NCBI RefSeq assembly: GCF_000160755.1
Contig: NZ_GG668593.1
Span: 48,289 to 112,288 of the forward strand
Length of the DNA stretch: 64,000 bases
Direction of reading: 5' to 3'
DNA from: Proteus mirabilis ATCC 29906
GTDB taxonomy: Bacteria; Pseudomonadota; Gammaproteobacteria; Enterobacterales; Enterobacteriaceae
Part shown: positions 29,203 to 39,738 of the stretch, in pieces
Numbering within the stretch: position 1 is the stretch's first letter
Layout of the letters: each line of letters begins with the position of its first letter
Notes under the pieces: model-generated
Told to the model about the DNA's origin: nothing
Databases searched by the model: none
The model's input: only the letters and a program-made list of their open reading frames with translations
Program-made: the position numbers and the translations under genes

Positions 29203-30106
29203 GTCTTATCAACAACAGTTATTGAGCCTATTGCGGGAATGGTTTCCCGCAATACCCTTATCACAGTGGCAAATAACCGCCTTAGCGGGATTAGGGGGCG
29301 GCACTTTTCGTTTGCAAAGTAATGGGATAGATTGGGTTGCTCGTTATTATGGCACTGAAAAAACGGCACTTTTTGTCAGGGCTAAAAAAGAGTCTTCGAT
29401 TTTAAAACAGTTATTAAATACTCAGCTTGCACCAAATATTATTAAACGCCATGGTGCATGGTTTTTTTTCCAGTGGCTAGAGGGTGAGCATCTTACTCAT
29501 CAGCAGTTATTTGGCTCCCATCTCAAATCATTAGCTCATCAAATTGCTAAGTTACATCAGCAAAAACCTTTTGGGTTTCCTCTTGATTTGTGGCATGAAC
29601 TTTCAGTCTATTGGTATCATATTGACAGAAAACGATTATCACCAAAGTGGTTACGTTTACATCACGATTTTTTATGTCAACCTCGACGTACACTCATAAA
29701 ATACGCGCCAGCTCACATGGATCTTCATCCTGAGAATATTCTTCTGAGCGATTCAGGTATAAAATTTATTGATTGGGAATATGCCGCTGATATTGATACG
29801 GCAGATTCATTAATGACATTTTTTGCCGCAAATCAGTTAAACAGCGCACAACAAACAGCATTTTTACATGAGTATTGTGCATATCATCACTATACTGAAT
29901 TAAATAATGATCAGCAAAATAGGCAACACCCACAACAGCAGCCGTTTTATTCGGTTAACGTATTAAAGCAGCGTATTTTATTAAGAGAACCCTTTATCTT
30001 GTATATGATGCTGATGTGGTATGAGGTTCGTTGGCAACAAACCAAAGATAACGCGTTTTTGGCTATGTCTGAACCTTTACGTCGCTATTTTAGTCTGATG
30101 AATTGA
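29195..30106 (+). CDS. thiK: Thiamine kinase
   Basis: About 303 aa with a TTG start overlapping the lpoB stop; a longer form from TTG 29156 is also open. The shorter start aligns better with the E. coli N-terminus. Aminoglycoside-phosphotransferase/choline-kinase fold with [11 protein letters not shown] (catalytic loop, Asp) and FIDWEYA (metal-binding Asp). It phosphorylates thiamine for salvage. A Gln/His-rich insert (about 240-255) is not seen in E. coli ThiK. Start uncertain. Confidence 0.85.
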   Translation: MSKSYQQQLLSLLREWFPAIPLSQWQITALAGLGGGTFRLQSNGIDWVARYYGTEKTALFVRAKKESSILKQLLNTQLAPNIIKRHGAWFFFQWLEGEHLTHQQLFGSHLKSLAHQIAKLHQQKPFGFPLDLWHELSVYWYHIDRKRLSPKWLRLHHDFLCQPRRTLIKYAPAHMDLHPENILLSDSGIKFIDWEYAADIDTADSLMTFFAANQLNSAQQTAFLHEYCAYHHYTELNNDQQNRQHPQQQPFYSVNVLKQRILLREPFILYMMLMWYEVRWQQTKDNAFLAMSEPLRRYFSLMN

Positions 30107-30144
30107 AAAGATTTTATTATTGCAATAACAAAGAGAGGAATGTT

Positions 30145-31164
30145 ATGGGTCCTGTAATGCTTGATGTTGAAGGATATGAGCTCGATAACGAGGAGCGTGA
30201 AATTTTAAAGCATCCCCTTGTTGGTGGTTTGATCCTCTTTACCCGCAACTTCCACGACGCTGAGCAGTTAAATGAATTAGTGCGCCAAATCCGTGATGCT
30301 TCCCATGAGCGTTTAGTGATTGCCGTTGACCAAGAAGGAGGACGAGTACAGCGCTTTCGTGATGGTTTTACTCGCTTACCTGCTGCGCAATCTTATGCTG
30401 CGCTTAATGAGCGCTATCAAGCTAGTCGCTTAGCACAAGAGGCTGGTTGGTTAATGGCATCAGAAATGATCGCAATGGATATTGATATTAGCTTTGCTCC
30501 TGTCCTAGATCTTGGTCATGACTGTATTGCTATCGGTGAGCGCTCTTTCCATGAGTGTCCAGAAATCGCTATGGATATGGCGGAAAGCTTTATTAAAGGA
30601 ATGCGCTCTGCAGGTATGAAATCAACAGGTAAGCATTTCCCTGGTCATGGTGCCGTCAGAGCCGATTCCCATAAAGAAACGCCACGTGATGAGCGCTCTT
30701 TAAACGATATTCGTCAACGTGATATGGCTATCTTTAAAGATTTTATCCAACGTCAATTATTAGATGCCATTATGCCAGCTCATGTTATTTATTCTCAGAT
30801 TGATGAGCGTCCAGCAAGTGGCTCTCCTTATTGGTTGAAATCAATTTTACGTGAACAACTCGGTTTCCAAGGCGTTATTTTCTCTGATGATTTATCTATG
30901 GAAGGTGCCGCTATTATGGGAAGTTATGCGCAGAGAGCACAACGTTCATTAGATGCGGGTTGTGATATGCTTTTAGTGTGTAATAACCGTAAAGGGGCGG
31001 TAAGTGTGTTAGATAACCTGTCCTTTGTCAAAGCAGAACGCATTTCGGCGTTGTACCATCACCGAGGTCGTTACACATTAAGTGAACTGCAAGCATCTGA
31101 TCGTTGGAAAAAAGCGAATCAAATGCTGACCCAATTACAGGAGCAATGGCAGGAGCGCGCATGA
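30145..31164 (+). CDS. nagZ: Beta-N-acetylhexosaminidase NagZ
   Basis: 339 aa family GH3 cytoplasmic enzyme that removes GlcNAc from anhydro-muropeptides in cell-wall recycling, generating the signals for ampC-type regulators. [13 protein letters not shown] opens the protein, and [18 protein letters not shown] contains the catalytic Asp/His dyad (about 174-178), with the nucleophile Asp in [13 protein letters not shown] 30145 has GAGAGGAA upstream and is preferred over a start 14 codons earlier. Its stop overlaps ycfP (ATGA). Confidence 0.96.
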   Translation: MGPVMLDVEGYELDNEEREILKHPLVGGLILFTRNFHDAEQLNELVRQIRDASHERLVIAVDQEGGRVQRFRDGFTRLPAAQSYAALNERYQASRLAQEAGWLMASEMIAMDIDISFAPVLDLGHDCIAIGERSFHECPEIAMDMAESFIKGMRSAGMKSTGKHFPGHGAVRADSHKETPRDERSLNDIRQRDMAIFKDFIQRQLLDAIMPAHVIYSQIDERPASGSPYWLKSILREQLGFQGVIFSDDLSMEGAAIMGSYAQRAQRSLDAGCDMLLVCNNRKGAVSVLDNLSFVKAERISALYHHRGRYTLSELQASDRWKKANQMLTQLQEQWQERA

Positions 31165-31706
31165 TTATATATTTACATGGCTTTGATTCCACCAGTCCGG
31201 GAAATCATGAGAAGGTATTACAGCTACAGTTTATTGATCCTGATGTCCGTTTTCTCAGTTACAGTACGTTGCATCCACGTCACGATATGCAACATCTACT
31301 CAAAGAGACGGATAAACTGATTAAATCGACAAAACAGCCGGTGCTGATTTGTGGTGTAGGATTAGGTGGCTACTGGGCAGAGCGTATCGGTTTTTTATCT
31401 AATATTCGCCAAGTAATGATTAACCCCAATCTTTTTCCATATGAAAATATGACTGATAAGATTGATAGACCTGAAGAGTATTTAGATATTGCCACTAAGT
31501 GTATTCAAGATTTTCGCTCTAAAAATAGAGACAATGCATTAGTGATTTTATCCCGTCATGATGAGATTTTAGATAACCAGCGTTCTGCTGATGAGTTATC
31601 ACCTTATTATTCGATTATTTGGGATGAAACGCAGACACATAAGTTCAAAAGCTTGTCAGAACATCTTTTTAAAATTAAAGCATTTAATAGCAAAATCCCC
31701 GCTTAA
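31161..31706 (+). CDS. ycfP: YcfP family esterase-like protein (UPF0227)
   Basis: 181 aa against 180 in E. coli. Alpha/beta-hydrolase fold: IIYLHGFDS at the start, then a [10 protein letters not shown] elbow where the nucleophile Ser is replaced by Gly-Leu, a feature of the UPF0227 family. Substrate unknown. The ATG at 31161 is preceded by AGGAG and overlaps the nagZ stop. Confidence 0.92.
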   Translation: MIIYLHGFDSTSPGNHEKVLQLQFIDPDVRFLSYSTLHPRHDMQHLLKETDKLIKSTKQPVLICGVGLGGYWAERIGFLSNIRQVMINPNLFPYENMTDKIDRPEEYLDIATKCIQDFRSKNRDNALVILSRHDEILDNQRSADELSPYYSIIWDETQTHKFKSLSEHLFKIKAFNSKIPA

Positions 31707-31719
31707 AATTGGCTTATGT

Positions 31720-31755
31720 AAGATGGACAGAGTGCATTTTGTCCATCTTTTTTGA
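31720..31755 (+). terminator. Terminator of nagZ-ycfP
   Basis: AAGATGGACA (31720-31729) / TGTCCATCTT (31740-31749) followed by a T run. Confidence 0.85.
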
Positions 31756-31947
31756 TTTATATTTTTCCTTTTCTTTATTATTTTAAGCCCCTCTCATATT
31801 CCGACTGAATTATTCACTTATATCCTATATCTAATTGATATTTATGGTAAAAAATAGCCATATGTCAATAAGATGTTCTATTGGTGAATGAAAAACAACC
31901 TAAATGACTCGATTCATCAAAAAACAGGTATGAAAATTCAAATTTTT

Positions 31948-31961
31948 TTGATATAAATCAA
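31948..31961. promoter_or_regulatory. FNR binding site upstream of ndh
   Basis: TTGATATAAATCAA is a perfect match to the FNR consensus TTGAT-N4-ATCAA, 139 bases before the ndh ATG. FNR represses ndh in E. coli under anaerobic conditions, so the same is expected here. CRP sites differ at the outer bases. Confidence 0.8.
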
Positions 31962-32100
31962 CTTTGGTATGACCATATTGCCAATGAGCTTTGGCTATTA
32001 TCAAAATCATTGACTGAAACGTTTTAACTGTCGTTATTTAAGTGGATTTAACCAAGATGACTTAAATAACAACAGTAAATATCTTTAGGAGTGACGTTAT

Positions 32101-33408
32101 ATGTCATTAACAAAAATTGTTATAGTCGGTGGTGGAGCTGGTGGATTAGAACTAGCGACTAAATTGGGTGATAAGTTAGGGCGCAAAAAAAAAGCAGAAA
32201 TTACCCTTGTTGATAGAAATAATAGTCACTTATGGAAACCTCTGTTACATGAAGTTGCCACAGGCTCGTTAGATGATGGTGTTGATGCATTAAGTTATCT
32301 CGCTCATGGTTATAACCATCACTTTAATTTTCAATTAGGCACTTTAACAGGGCTTGATCGCCAACATAAAAATATCACTTTGGCTGCTATTTATGATGAA
32401 AATCAAGAGCTATTAGTTCCAGAGCGTCAACTCGATTATGATATTTTAGTCATGGCCTTAGGCAGTAAATCTAATGATTTTGGCACCCCAGGGATCAAAG
32501 AGCACTGCATCTTTTTAGATAGCCCACAGCAAGCACACCGTTTTCATAATGAAATGCTCAATTTATTTTTAAAATATTCAGCAGACTCCAACGCAGAAGC
32601 TGAAAATCGTAAAGTAAATATTGCGATTGTGGGTGGTGGTGCAACTGGAGTGGAATTATCTGCCGAATTACACAATGCTGTTCGCCAACTCAATAGTTAT
32701 GGTTTAAAAAAATTAGCGCCATCAGCCCTTAATATCACGCTTGTTGAGGCGGGTGAGCGAATATTACCTGCATTACCCGTGCGTATTTCAAGTGCAGCAC
32801 ACCAAGAGCTGACTAAGTTGGGTGTGCGCGTGATGACGAAAACCATGGTAACAAGCGCCGATGAAAAAGGGTTAAATACCAAAGATGGCGAGCATATTGA
32901 TGCTGATCTGATGGTTTGGGCTGCGGGGATCAAAGCCCCAGACTTTATGAAAGATATCGCTGGATTAGAAACCAATCGTATTAACCAATTAGTCGTTAAG
33001 CCGACATTACAAACAACATTAGATGATGCGATTTTTGCGATTGGTGATTGTGCATCCTGTCCGCGAAAAGAGGGAGGTTTTGTTCCGCCAAGGGCACAAT
33101 CCGCTCATCAAATGGCAAGCCGTTGTTATAGCAATATTTTAGCCATGTTAAAGGGTAAAACGTTAAAAGAATATGTGTTTAAAGATCATGGCTCGTTAGT
33201 TTCGCTCTCTAAATTTAGTACGGTAGGGAGTTTGATGGGCAACTTAATGAAAGGCGATATGATGATAGAAGGGCGTATTGCACGTATCGTTTATATTTCT
33301 TTATACCGTATGCATCAAATCGCGTTACATGGTTATCTTAAAACGGGTTTGATGATGTTAGTTGGATCAATCAATCGTGTGATTAGACCAAAACTAAAAC
33401 TTCATTAG
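32101..33408 (+). CDS. ndh: NADH:quinone oxidoreductase II
   Basis: 435 aa single-subunit, non-proton-pumping NADH dehydrogenase. FAD-binding [14 protein letters not shown] (about 9-22), NAD-binding [15 protein letters not shown] (about 177-190) and the C-terminal membrane-attaching helices are present. It passes electrons from NADH to quinone in aerobic growth. An FNR box lies upstream and a GGAGTGACGTTAT leader precedes the start. Confidence 0.97.
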   Translation: MSLTKIVIVGGGAGGLELATKLGDKLGRKKKAEITLVDRNNSHLWKPLLHEVATGSLDDGVDALSYLAHGYNHHFNFQLGTLTGLDRQHKNITLAAIYDENQELLVPERQLDYDILVMALGSKSNDFGTPGIKEHCIFLDSPQQAHRFHNEMLNLFLKYSADSNAEAENRKVNIAIVGGGATGVELSAELHNAVRQLNSYGLKKLAPSALNITLVEAGERILPALPVRISSAAHQELTKLGVRVMTKTMVTSADEKGLNTKDGEHIDADLMVWAAGIKAPDFMKDIAGLETNRINQLVVKPTLQTTLDDAIFAIGDCASCPRKEGGFVPPRAQSAHQMASRCYSNILAMLKGKTLKEYVFKDHGSLVSLSKFSTVGSLMGNLMKGDMMIEGRIARIVYISLYRMHQIALHGYLKTGLMMLVGSINRVIRPKLKLH

Positions 33409-33465
33409 TGAATAATGGTTTATTTTTCTAACTTTTGTTTCTTTTAGCAAACAAAAGTTTATTTT

Positions 33466-33499
33466 AACCCCCCGCAGTATTTATATTGTCGGGGGTTTT
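33466..33499 (+). terminator. Terminator of ndh
   Basis: CCCCCG (33469-33474) / CGGGGG (33490-33495) with flanking AA/TT pairs, followed by TTTTA. Confidence 0.75.
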
Positions 33500-33822
33500 A
33501 TCTATCTAAAGAGTAGTAATAATTGTGAACAGTCAAAATAAGAATCTCTGAATTAGATGATTAATTCAGTAGAAAATATTTATGTAGATATCGAATTAAT
33601 TTTTTAATAATATTAAGCTTCAATTTCAAATAACTTTATGAAAAATATAGTGTTATTTCTATAAATTTAATTATTTATATATAAAAATAATCTTCAATAG
33701 AATAGGGGTTTTTCATAAATTAAGATTTTTCTTAAATAGAAATAGGCGCTTTTAAGAATTTATTTAGGTCATAAAATGTTATGGTATTTAAAGATACATA
33801 TTAAAACTTATAAATAATATAT

Positions 33823-33939
33823 GTGAATAAAAAACATGTATTTAATCTATTATTTTTATTATCTTTATGTACAAACCAGTCTGTTACGCATAGTGAAAAG
33901 CAAATCGACTATGTAAAGGTTAATGAAGAAGTTTCTTAA
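33823..33939 (+). CDS. Candidate small exported peptide (38 aa), unsure
   Basis: GTG start, 38 codons, reading MNKKHVFNLLFLLSLC followed by a hydrophilic tail ending VKVNEEVS. The first half looks like a signal sequence or membrane segment with a possible but poor lipobox. No clear ribosome-binding site precedes it, and such AT-rich DNA can give this by chance. It could also be the remnant of a secreted protein. Confidence 0.25.
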   Translation: MNKKHVFNLLFLLSLCTNQSVTHSEKQIDYVKVNEEVS

Positions 33940-34296
33940 AAGAGATTACATTTGTTAACTTGATGTTATCATTACGCTATATTTATAAATATGTAAATGA
34001 AATCAGCTTTCATTGATGAGATAAGAAATATTTAAGTTCATTCTTAATATTTTTGAAAATAATTAGAAAATAGCGCGTATTTAATTAACTGATTAAAACA
34101 ATAATTAGTGGTGTATTTACCATGTTATAAGTACATAGTTTACTTATGATGTTAATCAGCAAGGACGTAATAATATATTTTTTCATATAAGCTTATTCAT
34201 TTAACATATTGAATTACAACATGGTGATAAAAGAGTGAAATCCGCTTATAACAAAAAAATAGTAAAATAGGGATAAACGCATAAAAAGGGGAAAAA

Positions 34297-34797
34297 GTGA
34301 GTGTTGATAGCAAAAAGTTCACACTAATAGGACTAATCCTTGTATTAGCTATTCTTTTATTTGTCGCTTGGAAGTGGATATTTCCACGGCCACAATTTGC
34401 TCATGTGGTTTCAGCAACACCGATTAAATCAACCGTTTTTGTGACAGAAGAGTATTGCCATCGTATTGGACTGCCTACACAATTTACACCAGAAAAATTA
34501 TCGCGTTTTCATCCCGCAGAGCAAGAGTGCCGTGTTTTCTATATGATAGAAGCGCTAAACAATAAAAGTATTGCTCACTTCCCTTATGCTCAATTTAGAG
34601 AATGTATTCCCATTTACCGCCAAGAAAGGCGAGTTATCGGTTATGATGTGCTTTACACAATTGATGGTACACCGGGTAAAGTGAGAACGACATTTAAACC
34701 GGGCGATATCATTGCGCTAGATAGCGATGGCCGACTTGTTTTGGAGCAAGAGCCATATTGTTCTATGAATGAAAATATTCCTTGCCGTAAAGAGTAA
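34297..34797 (+). CDS. umoD: UmoD-like YcfJ-family protein, probable regulator of flagellar master operon
   Basis: 166 aa. GTG start with AAGGGGAAAAA upstream. One N-terminal membrane segment (about 9-29), then a periplasmic part. The flanks match E. coli YcfJ: PQFAHVVSATPIK near residue 31 and GYDVLYTIDGTPGKVR with LDSDGRLVLEQ at the end. The glycine-zipper middle of YcfJ is absent and replaced by a Cys/His-containing stretch. The gene lies between ndh and mfd, the ycfJ position. In P. mirabilis UmoD is a YcfJ relative that raises flhDC expression during swarming. The umoD call rests on this position and domain pattern. Confidence 0.8.
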   Translation: MSVDSKKFTLIGLILVLAILLFVAWKWIFPRPQFAHVVSATPIKSTVFVTEEYCHRIGLPTQFTPEKLSRFHPAEQECRVFYMIEALNNKSIAHFPYAQFRECIPIYRQERRVIGYDVLYTIDGTPGKVRTTFKPGDIIALDSDGRLVLEQEPYCSMNENIPCRKE

Positions 34798-34838
34798 CGG
34801 TTTTCTTTTTAGCATTAACGCTGATAACTGATAAGATA

Positions 34839-34873
34839 AAAAAGGCCTAATATTTATTATGTTAGGCCTTTTT
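34839..34873. terminator. Bidirectional terminator umoD / mfd
   Basis: AAAAAGGCCTAA (34839-34850) / TTAGGCCTTTTT (34862-34873), T-runs on both strands. Confidence 0.9.
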
Positions 34874-34885
34874 GCATTTTATTAT

Positions 34886-37800
34886 CTAAACAGATAATGC
34901 GTTTATTTTGTGTTCACTAAAAGCGGTGAGCATATCGTCGATAAAAGTGAGTCGTTTTTCTCGATCGGTTAGGCTTATCATAAATTTCAATTTGGTAGGG
35001 CCATCTAAACGGAAGACACTCGGTTGCTCTTGCAATAAACCGATTAAATAAGTCGGGTCGACATTATTTTTTTCACCAAACTCAATAAAGCCACCTTTGT
35101 CATGGGCTTCAATGCGAGATATACCTAAACTCATGGCGCTTAATCGAATAGCCGCATTACGTAATAAGTTGCGTCCTGCATCAGGTAAGGTGCCGAATCT
35201 ATCAATAAGCTCTGCCCTTAGATCATTAAGTTCATTTAAGTCTTTGGCACTGGCAATACGTTTATAGAAAGAGAGTCTTACATTGACATCAGGAATATAG
35301 TCATCGGGCAATAGCACCGGCATTCTTAATTCAATTTCGGTTTGCTGATTGGTCAGATCTTCTAATGATGGCTCTCGACCCTCTTTTAATGCTTCAACTG
35401 CACTTTCTAGTAACTCCATATATAAAGAGAAGCCAACGGTATTCATTTGACCGCTTTGCTCTTCACCTAATAACTCTCCCGCACCACGAATTTCTAGATC
35501 ATGTGTGGCTAAAGCAAAACCTGCGCCGAGATCTTCTAGGGAGGCAATCGCTTCTAAGCGTTTATGGGCATCTTTAGTCATTGCTTTGGGATGAGGGGTT
35601 AATAGATAAGCATAGGCTTGATGGTGAGAGCGACCAACGCGTCCACGTAATTGGTGTAGCTGTGCTAAACCAAAGTGATCAGCACGTTCAATAATAATGG
35701 TATTGGCACTCGGAATATCAATACCCGTTTCTATAATGGTGGTGCAGAGCAATACATTAAATCGTTGATGGTGAAAATCGTTCATCACACGTTCAAGCTC
35801 ACGTTCACGCATTTGCCCATGGCCAATACCAATACGAGCTTCAGGTACTAACTGTGCTAGCCTATCACGCGCTTTCTCTATATTTTCAACATCGTTATAT
35901 AAATAGTACACTTGCCCGCCACGTAATGTTTCACGCAAGATAGCCTCTCTAACAACCAGATCATCATATTCGCGGACAAATGTTTTAACGGATAAACGGC
36001 GAGCGGGTGGGGTGGCAATAATTGACAGATCACGCATACCACTCATCGCCATATTTAGCGTACGAGGAATAGGGGTGGCCGTTAAGGTTAATATATCGAC
36101 ATTGGCACGCATTGCTTTAATACGCTCTTTATGACGTACACCGAAGCGATGCTCCTCATCAACAATTAATAACCCTAAGTCTTTCCATTGAATGCCCGGT
36201 TGTAATAATTTATGTGTACCAATAACGATATCAATGGTGCCTTCTGCTAATTTTTCGGTGATCTGCTGTTGCTCTTTGGCACTACGAAAACGTGAGATCA
36301 TCTCAATATTGACCGGCCAGTTAGCAAAGCGATCACGAAAGTTTTCAAAGTGTTGTTGAGCCAGTAGGGTAGTAGGCACCAAAATAGCCACTTGCTTATT
36401 GTTGCTTATTGCAAGAAATGCCGCACGCATAGCAACTTCTGTCTTACCAAAACCAACATCACCACATACTAACCTATCCATTGCAATGGCTTGGCACATA
36501 TCACTTAATACGGCATTAATTGCCATCTCTTGATCGGGTGTGGTTTCAAAGGGGAAGCTTTGGCGGAAAGTGTGATATTGTTCTTTATCTAATTTAAACG
36601 CAAAACCAGATTTAACGGCTCGTTGAGCGTAGACATCTAATAATTCCGCCGCCACATCACGCACTTTTTCAGCTGCTTTTTGGCGCGCACGAGTCCAAGC
36701 ATCACCCCCTAATTTATGAAGAGGCGCATTTTCATCCGCCCCACCAGAGTAGCGACTGATCAAATGCAGTGACGAAACAGGAACATAGAGTTTGTCATCT
36801 CCCGCATACGAGAGGATCAAGTACTCTGCTTTTACGCCACCCGCTTCTAAGGTGGTCATACCTTGATAACGACCCACCCCATGCTGAAGATGGACAACAG
36901 GTTGTCCGGGACTTAATTCTGCCAGATTGCGGATCAGTGTATCGGTATTGATGGTGCGACGATTATCTTGACGGCGACGGTGGACTCGCTCACCTAACAT
37001 ATCATTTTCGCAGATCAGCGCTAACTGACGATAATTGTCAATAAAGCCATGCTCTGCAGAGCCAATAATAAAATAACACCCTTTCTCTTTAGCATCCGCT
37101 AATTCAATAATTTGTTTGGGGGCAATTTTAATTCTAGATAAGAGCTCTTGAACGGTTTCCCGCCGGCCTTCACTTTCAACCGAAAAAACAATACTGCCAG
37201 AAAATTGCTCTTGGAAACGGCGTAGATTATCAAGCGGTGATTTACTTTGTGCATTGACTGATAAATCAGGCAGTGGTTGATAACCTAAATTGGTATAACC
37301 CGCTTTTTCCGGCAGTGCTTGCGTTTTAAGTTGAATACGTGGCCACTGTTTTAACTGTTGATTGAGCGTTTCGACATTAAGCCAAATATCATCTGGTGGC
37401 AGTAATGGCCGCATGGGATCAACACGACGGCTTTCATAACGTTGGTTGATATCTTGCCAAAATTTATCAGCGCAATCTTGCAGATCTTGCGTCACAATTA
37501 AGGTGTTTTGTGGGAAATAAGCAAATAAATTGGATAATGGCTGACTAAAAAAGAGCGGTTGCCAGTATTCAATCCCTGCGGGTAATACTTGCTTACTTAC
37601 TTGTTGATAGATATGTTCAGGATCACGTCTTACTTCAAAACGTTCACGCCATTGGCTACGAAAGAGTTCAATCGCATTAGGATCAGTTGGAAACTCATGA
37701 GCCGGTAATAGTTTGATCTGCTCGACTTCTGTTAAGGTGCGTTGCGTATCAACATCAAAAGTTCTTAGGCTATCTATCTCATCATCAAAAAAGTCAATTC

Positions 37801-38341
37801 GATAAGGAAATTCACTGCCCATCGGGAATAGGTCAAGTAATGCGCCGCGTGTTGCATACTCGCCATGCTCTAACACTTGTTCTACATGACGATAACCCGC
37901 CTCATCAAATGTTTTGCGTAAATTGTCGCGAGAAAGTTGCTCTCCTTTACTCATTATTAATGCATGACTTGCGAGATAATCTGTTGGGCAGACTTTTTGC
38001 ATTAACGTATTGACGGGTAAGATTAAAATTCCCTTGAGAAGTGATGGAATACGGTATAGCGTAGAAAGGCGGTTAGAGATTATTTCTTGATGGGGAGAAA
38101 AACTGTCGTAAGGCAATGTTTCCCAATCAGATAATGTCTCTACAGGATAATCACAAAACTGACGGATTTCATCTTGTAAACGCAGTGCATTTTGCATATC
38201 ACGAGTGACAAGAACGACTAATCCAGCATGACGTTTGATGATTTCTGCACATTCTAGGGCGCAAGCGGCACCTGTCAGCTGACCCAGCTGGCGAGTATCC
38301 CCTTGTTTTACAGGAAGTTGATAACGATATTCTGAGGACAT
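34886..38341 (-). CDS. mfd: Transcription-repair coupling factor
   Basis: 1151 aa, close to 1148 in E. coli. It removes stalled RNA polymerase and recruits UvrA. UvrB-homology region (about 1-350), RNAP-interaction domain (LQHGVGRYQGMTTLEAGG, about 500), superfamily-2 translocase with Walker A GDVGFGKTEVAMRA (about 625) and DEEHRFGVRHKE, and a C-terminal TRCF domain. The start chosen, MSSEYRYQLPVKQG, matches the family N-terminus; a frame 21 codons longer is open but unlikely. No good ribosome-binding site is evident. Confidence 0.95.
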   Translation of the reverse strand: MSSEYRYQLPVKQGDTRQLGQLTGAACALECAEIIKRHAGLVVLVTRDMQNALRLQDEIRQFCDYPVETLSDWETLPYDSFSPHQEIISNRLSTLYRIPSLLKGILILPVNTLMQKVCPTDYLASHALIMSKGEQLSRDNLRKTFDEAGYRHVEQVLEHGEYATRGALLDLFPMGSEFPYRIDFFDDEIDSLRTFDVDTQRTLTEVEQIKLLPAHEFPTDPNAIELFRSQWRERFEVRRDPEHIYQQVSKQVLPAGIEYWQPLFFSQPLSNLFAYFPQNTLIVTQDLQDCADKFWQDINQRYESRRVDPMRPLLPPDDIWLNVETLNQQLKQWPRIQLKTQALPEKAGYTNLGYQPLPDLSVNAQSKSPLDNLRRFQEQFSGSIVFSVESEGRRETVQELLSRIKIAPKQIIELADAKEKGCYFIIGSAEHGFIDNYRQLALICENDMLGERVHRRRQDNRRTINTDTLIRNLAELSPGQPVVHLQHGVGRYQGMTTLEAGGVKAEYLILSYAGDDKLYVPVSSLHLISRYSGGADENAPLHKLGGDAWTRARQKAAEKVRDVAAELLDVYAQRAVKSGFAFKLDKEQYHTFRQSFPFETTPDQEMAINAVLSDMCQAIAMDRLVCGDVGFGKTEVAMRAAFLAISNNKQVAILVPTTLLAQQHFENFRDRFANWPVNIEMISRFRSAKEQQQITEKLAEGTIDIVIGTHKLLQPGIQWKDLGLLIVDEEHRFGVRHKERIKAMRANVDILTLTATPIPRTLNMAMSGMRDLSIIATPPARRLSVKTFVREYDDLVVREAILRETLRGGQVYYLYNDVENIEKARDRLAQLVPEARIGIGHGQMRERELERVMNDFHHQRFNVLLCTTIIETGIDIPSANTIIIERADHFGLAQLHQLRGRVGRSHHQAYAYLLTPHPKAMTKDAHKRLEAIASLEDLGAGFALATHDLEIRGAGELLGEEQSGQMNTVGFSLYMELLESAVEALKEGREPSLEDLTNQQTEIELRMPVLLPDDYIPDVNVRLSFYKRIASAKDLNELNDLRAELIDRFGTLPDAGRNLLRNAAIRLSAMSLGISRIEAHDKGGFIEFGEKNNVDPTYLIGLLQEQPSVFRLDGPTKLKFMISLTDREKRLTFIDDMLTAFSEHKINALSV

Positions 38342-38535
38342 AAGCGTGTAATGTGAACTCTTGGTTGTAGTTAACTCCCAACACATCTTTAGCGACATCG
38401 CCAAAGCTTAAACTGGCGGGCAGGTTAAGATAAAAGAAAAAACCACAGTTTGGGAATAGAGTGGTTCCATTCAGTAAGACTACCCTTTATTATCCCTGAA
38501 CACTTAGCATTAGCAACAGGAACAGCACAGTTTTC

Positions 38536-39738
38536 ATGTACAATTCTGTCTCATTTTTTATAGGGCTCCGTTATATGCGGGGTCGCGCAGTCGACAAATT
38601 TGGTCGATTCGTCTCATGGCTATCCGCTTTAGGGATTATGCTGGGTGTTGCGGCATTGATCACAGTGACTTCTGTGATGAATGGCTTTGAACGCTCATTA
38701 CAAAACAGCATTTTGGCCTATATTCCACAAGCTGTTATCACAACACCCAATGGGCAGCTACCCAAACAAGATAGTACTGCACAAATGTTATTAAAACGAG
38801 AAGATGTTATCAATGTCGTTCCTTTAGTTGAAGGGGATGTGGTATTACAAAGTAAAGATAATATCGGTGTTGGCGTGATGTTAGGGATTGATAAAGCACA
38901 AGATGAACCCCTAACACAGTTTATTCGCTATGGCGATTTCTCGTTATTAAAACCGGGAGAATATGGTGTGATCCTCGGTAGTGGTTTAGCTAAACAGCTA
39001 AAAACCAAAGAAGGGGATAGCATTCGCCTTATTGTTCCCGGCGTAAGCCAACTCACCCCAATGGGCCGAGTGCCTAGCCAACGACTGTTTACTGTCAAAG
39101 GTATTTTCCAAAGTGGCGGTGATGCTGATGCTTCTCAACTTCTAGTCAATCAACAAGATGCGGCGCGTTTGATGCGCTATCAACCCGGCAATATTACCGG
39201 ATGGCGTCTATTCTTCTCAACCCCCCTTAATATTGAAAAATACAGTGCTGAACCTTTGCCAGCAGGTTTAAGTTGGAAAGATTGGCGTGAACGAAAGGGC
39301 GAATTTTTCCAAGCAGTGAAAATGGAAAAAAATATGATGGGCTTATTATTAAGCCTAATTATTGCGGTCGCCGCGTTTAATATTATTACTTCGCTTTCAT
39401 TACTGGTGATGGAAAAACAAGGTGAAGTGGCAATATTACAAACCATGGGCTTAAAGCGTTCACAGATAATGTCTATTTTTATGCTACAAGGAGCAGGTGC
39501 CGGTATTTTAGGTGCTATTGCCGGAGGTTTGTTAGGGGCGTTACTATCAAGCCAACTAAATGTGATTATGCCTGCGGTAGGGCTTATTCCTCATGGGGTA
39601 GAATTACCCGCGACTTTAGAGTGGAGCCGAGTCTTTATGATTGGTTTTGCCGCTATTGTGATTTCATTATTATCGACTTTATACCCGTCTTGGCGGGCCG
39701 CAACTATTCAGCCAGCAGAGGCGCTACGTTATGAGTAA
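38536..39738 (+). CDS. lolC: Lipoprotein-releasing ABC transporter permease LolC
   Basis: 400 aa with one N-terminal and three C-terminal membrane helices and a periplasmic domain between them that hooks LolA. It forms LolCDE, which releases outer-membrane lipoproteins from the inner membrane. [11 protein letters not shown], the MacB-type core and the FtsX-like C-terminal [16 protein letters not shown] are conserved. It overlaps lolD by eight bases and is divergent from mfd. Confidence 0.95.
   Translation: MYNSVSFFIGLRYMRGRAVDKFGRFVSWLSALGIMLGVAALITVTSVMNGFERSLQNSILAYIPQAVITTPNGQLPKQDSTAQMLLKREDVINVVPLVEGDVVLQSKDNIGVGVMLGIDKAQDEPLTQFIRYGDFSLLKPGEYGVILGSGLAKQLKTKEGDSIRLIVPGVSQLTPMGRVPSQRLFTVKGIFQSGGDADASQLLVNQQDAARLMRYQPGNITGWRLFFSTPLNIEKYSAEPLPAGLSWKDWRERKGEFFQAVKMEKNMMGLLLSLIIAVAAFNIITSLSLLVMEKQGEVAILQTMGLKRSQIMSIFMLQGAGAGILGAIAGGLLGALLSSQLNVIMPAVGLIPHGVELPATLEWSRVFMIGFAAIVISLLSTLYPSWRAATIQPAEALRYE

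Larger units (their letters stand above)
31707..32100. other. ycfP-ndh intergenic region (terminator plus FNR-controlled promoter)
   Basis: 394 bases: a ycfP terminator at 31720-31755, then A/T-rich DNA with a perfect FNR box at 31948-31961 and the ndh promoter region. No ORF seen. Confidence 0.7.
33409..34296. other. Long AT-rich intergenic region before umoD
   Basis: 888 bases, strikingly A/T-rich. It begins with a stem ACTTTTGT/ACAAAAGT (33431-33458) and the ndh terminator (33466-33499). One short candidate ORF is at 33823-33939. The remainder shows no recognisable gene; it should hold the umoD control region. Confidence 0.6.
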
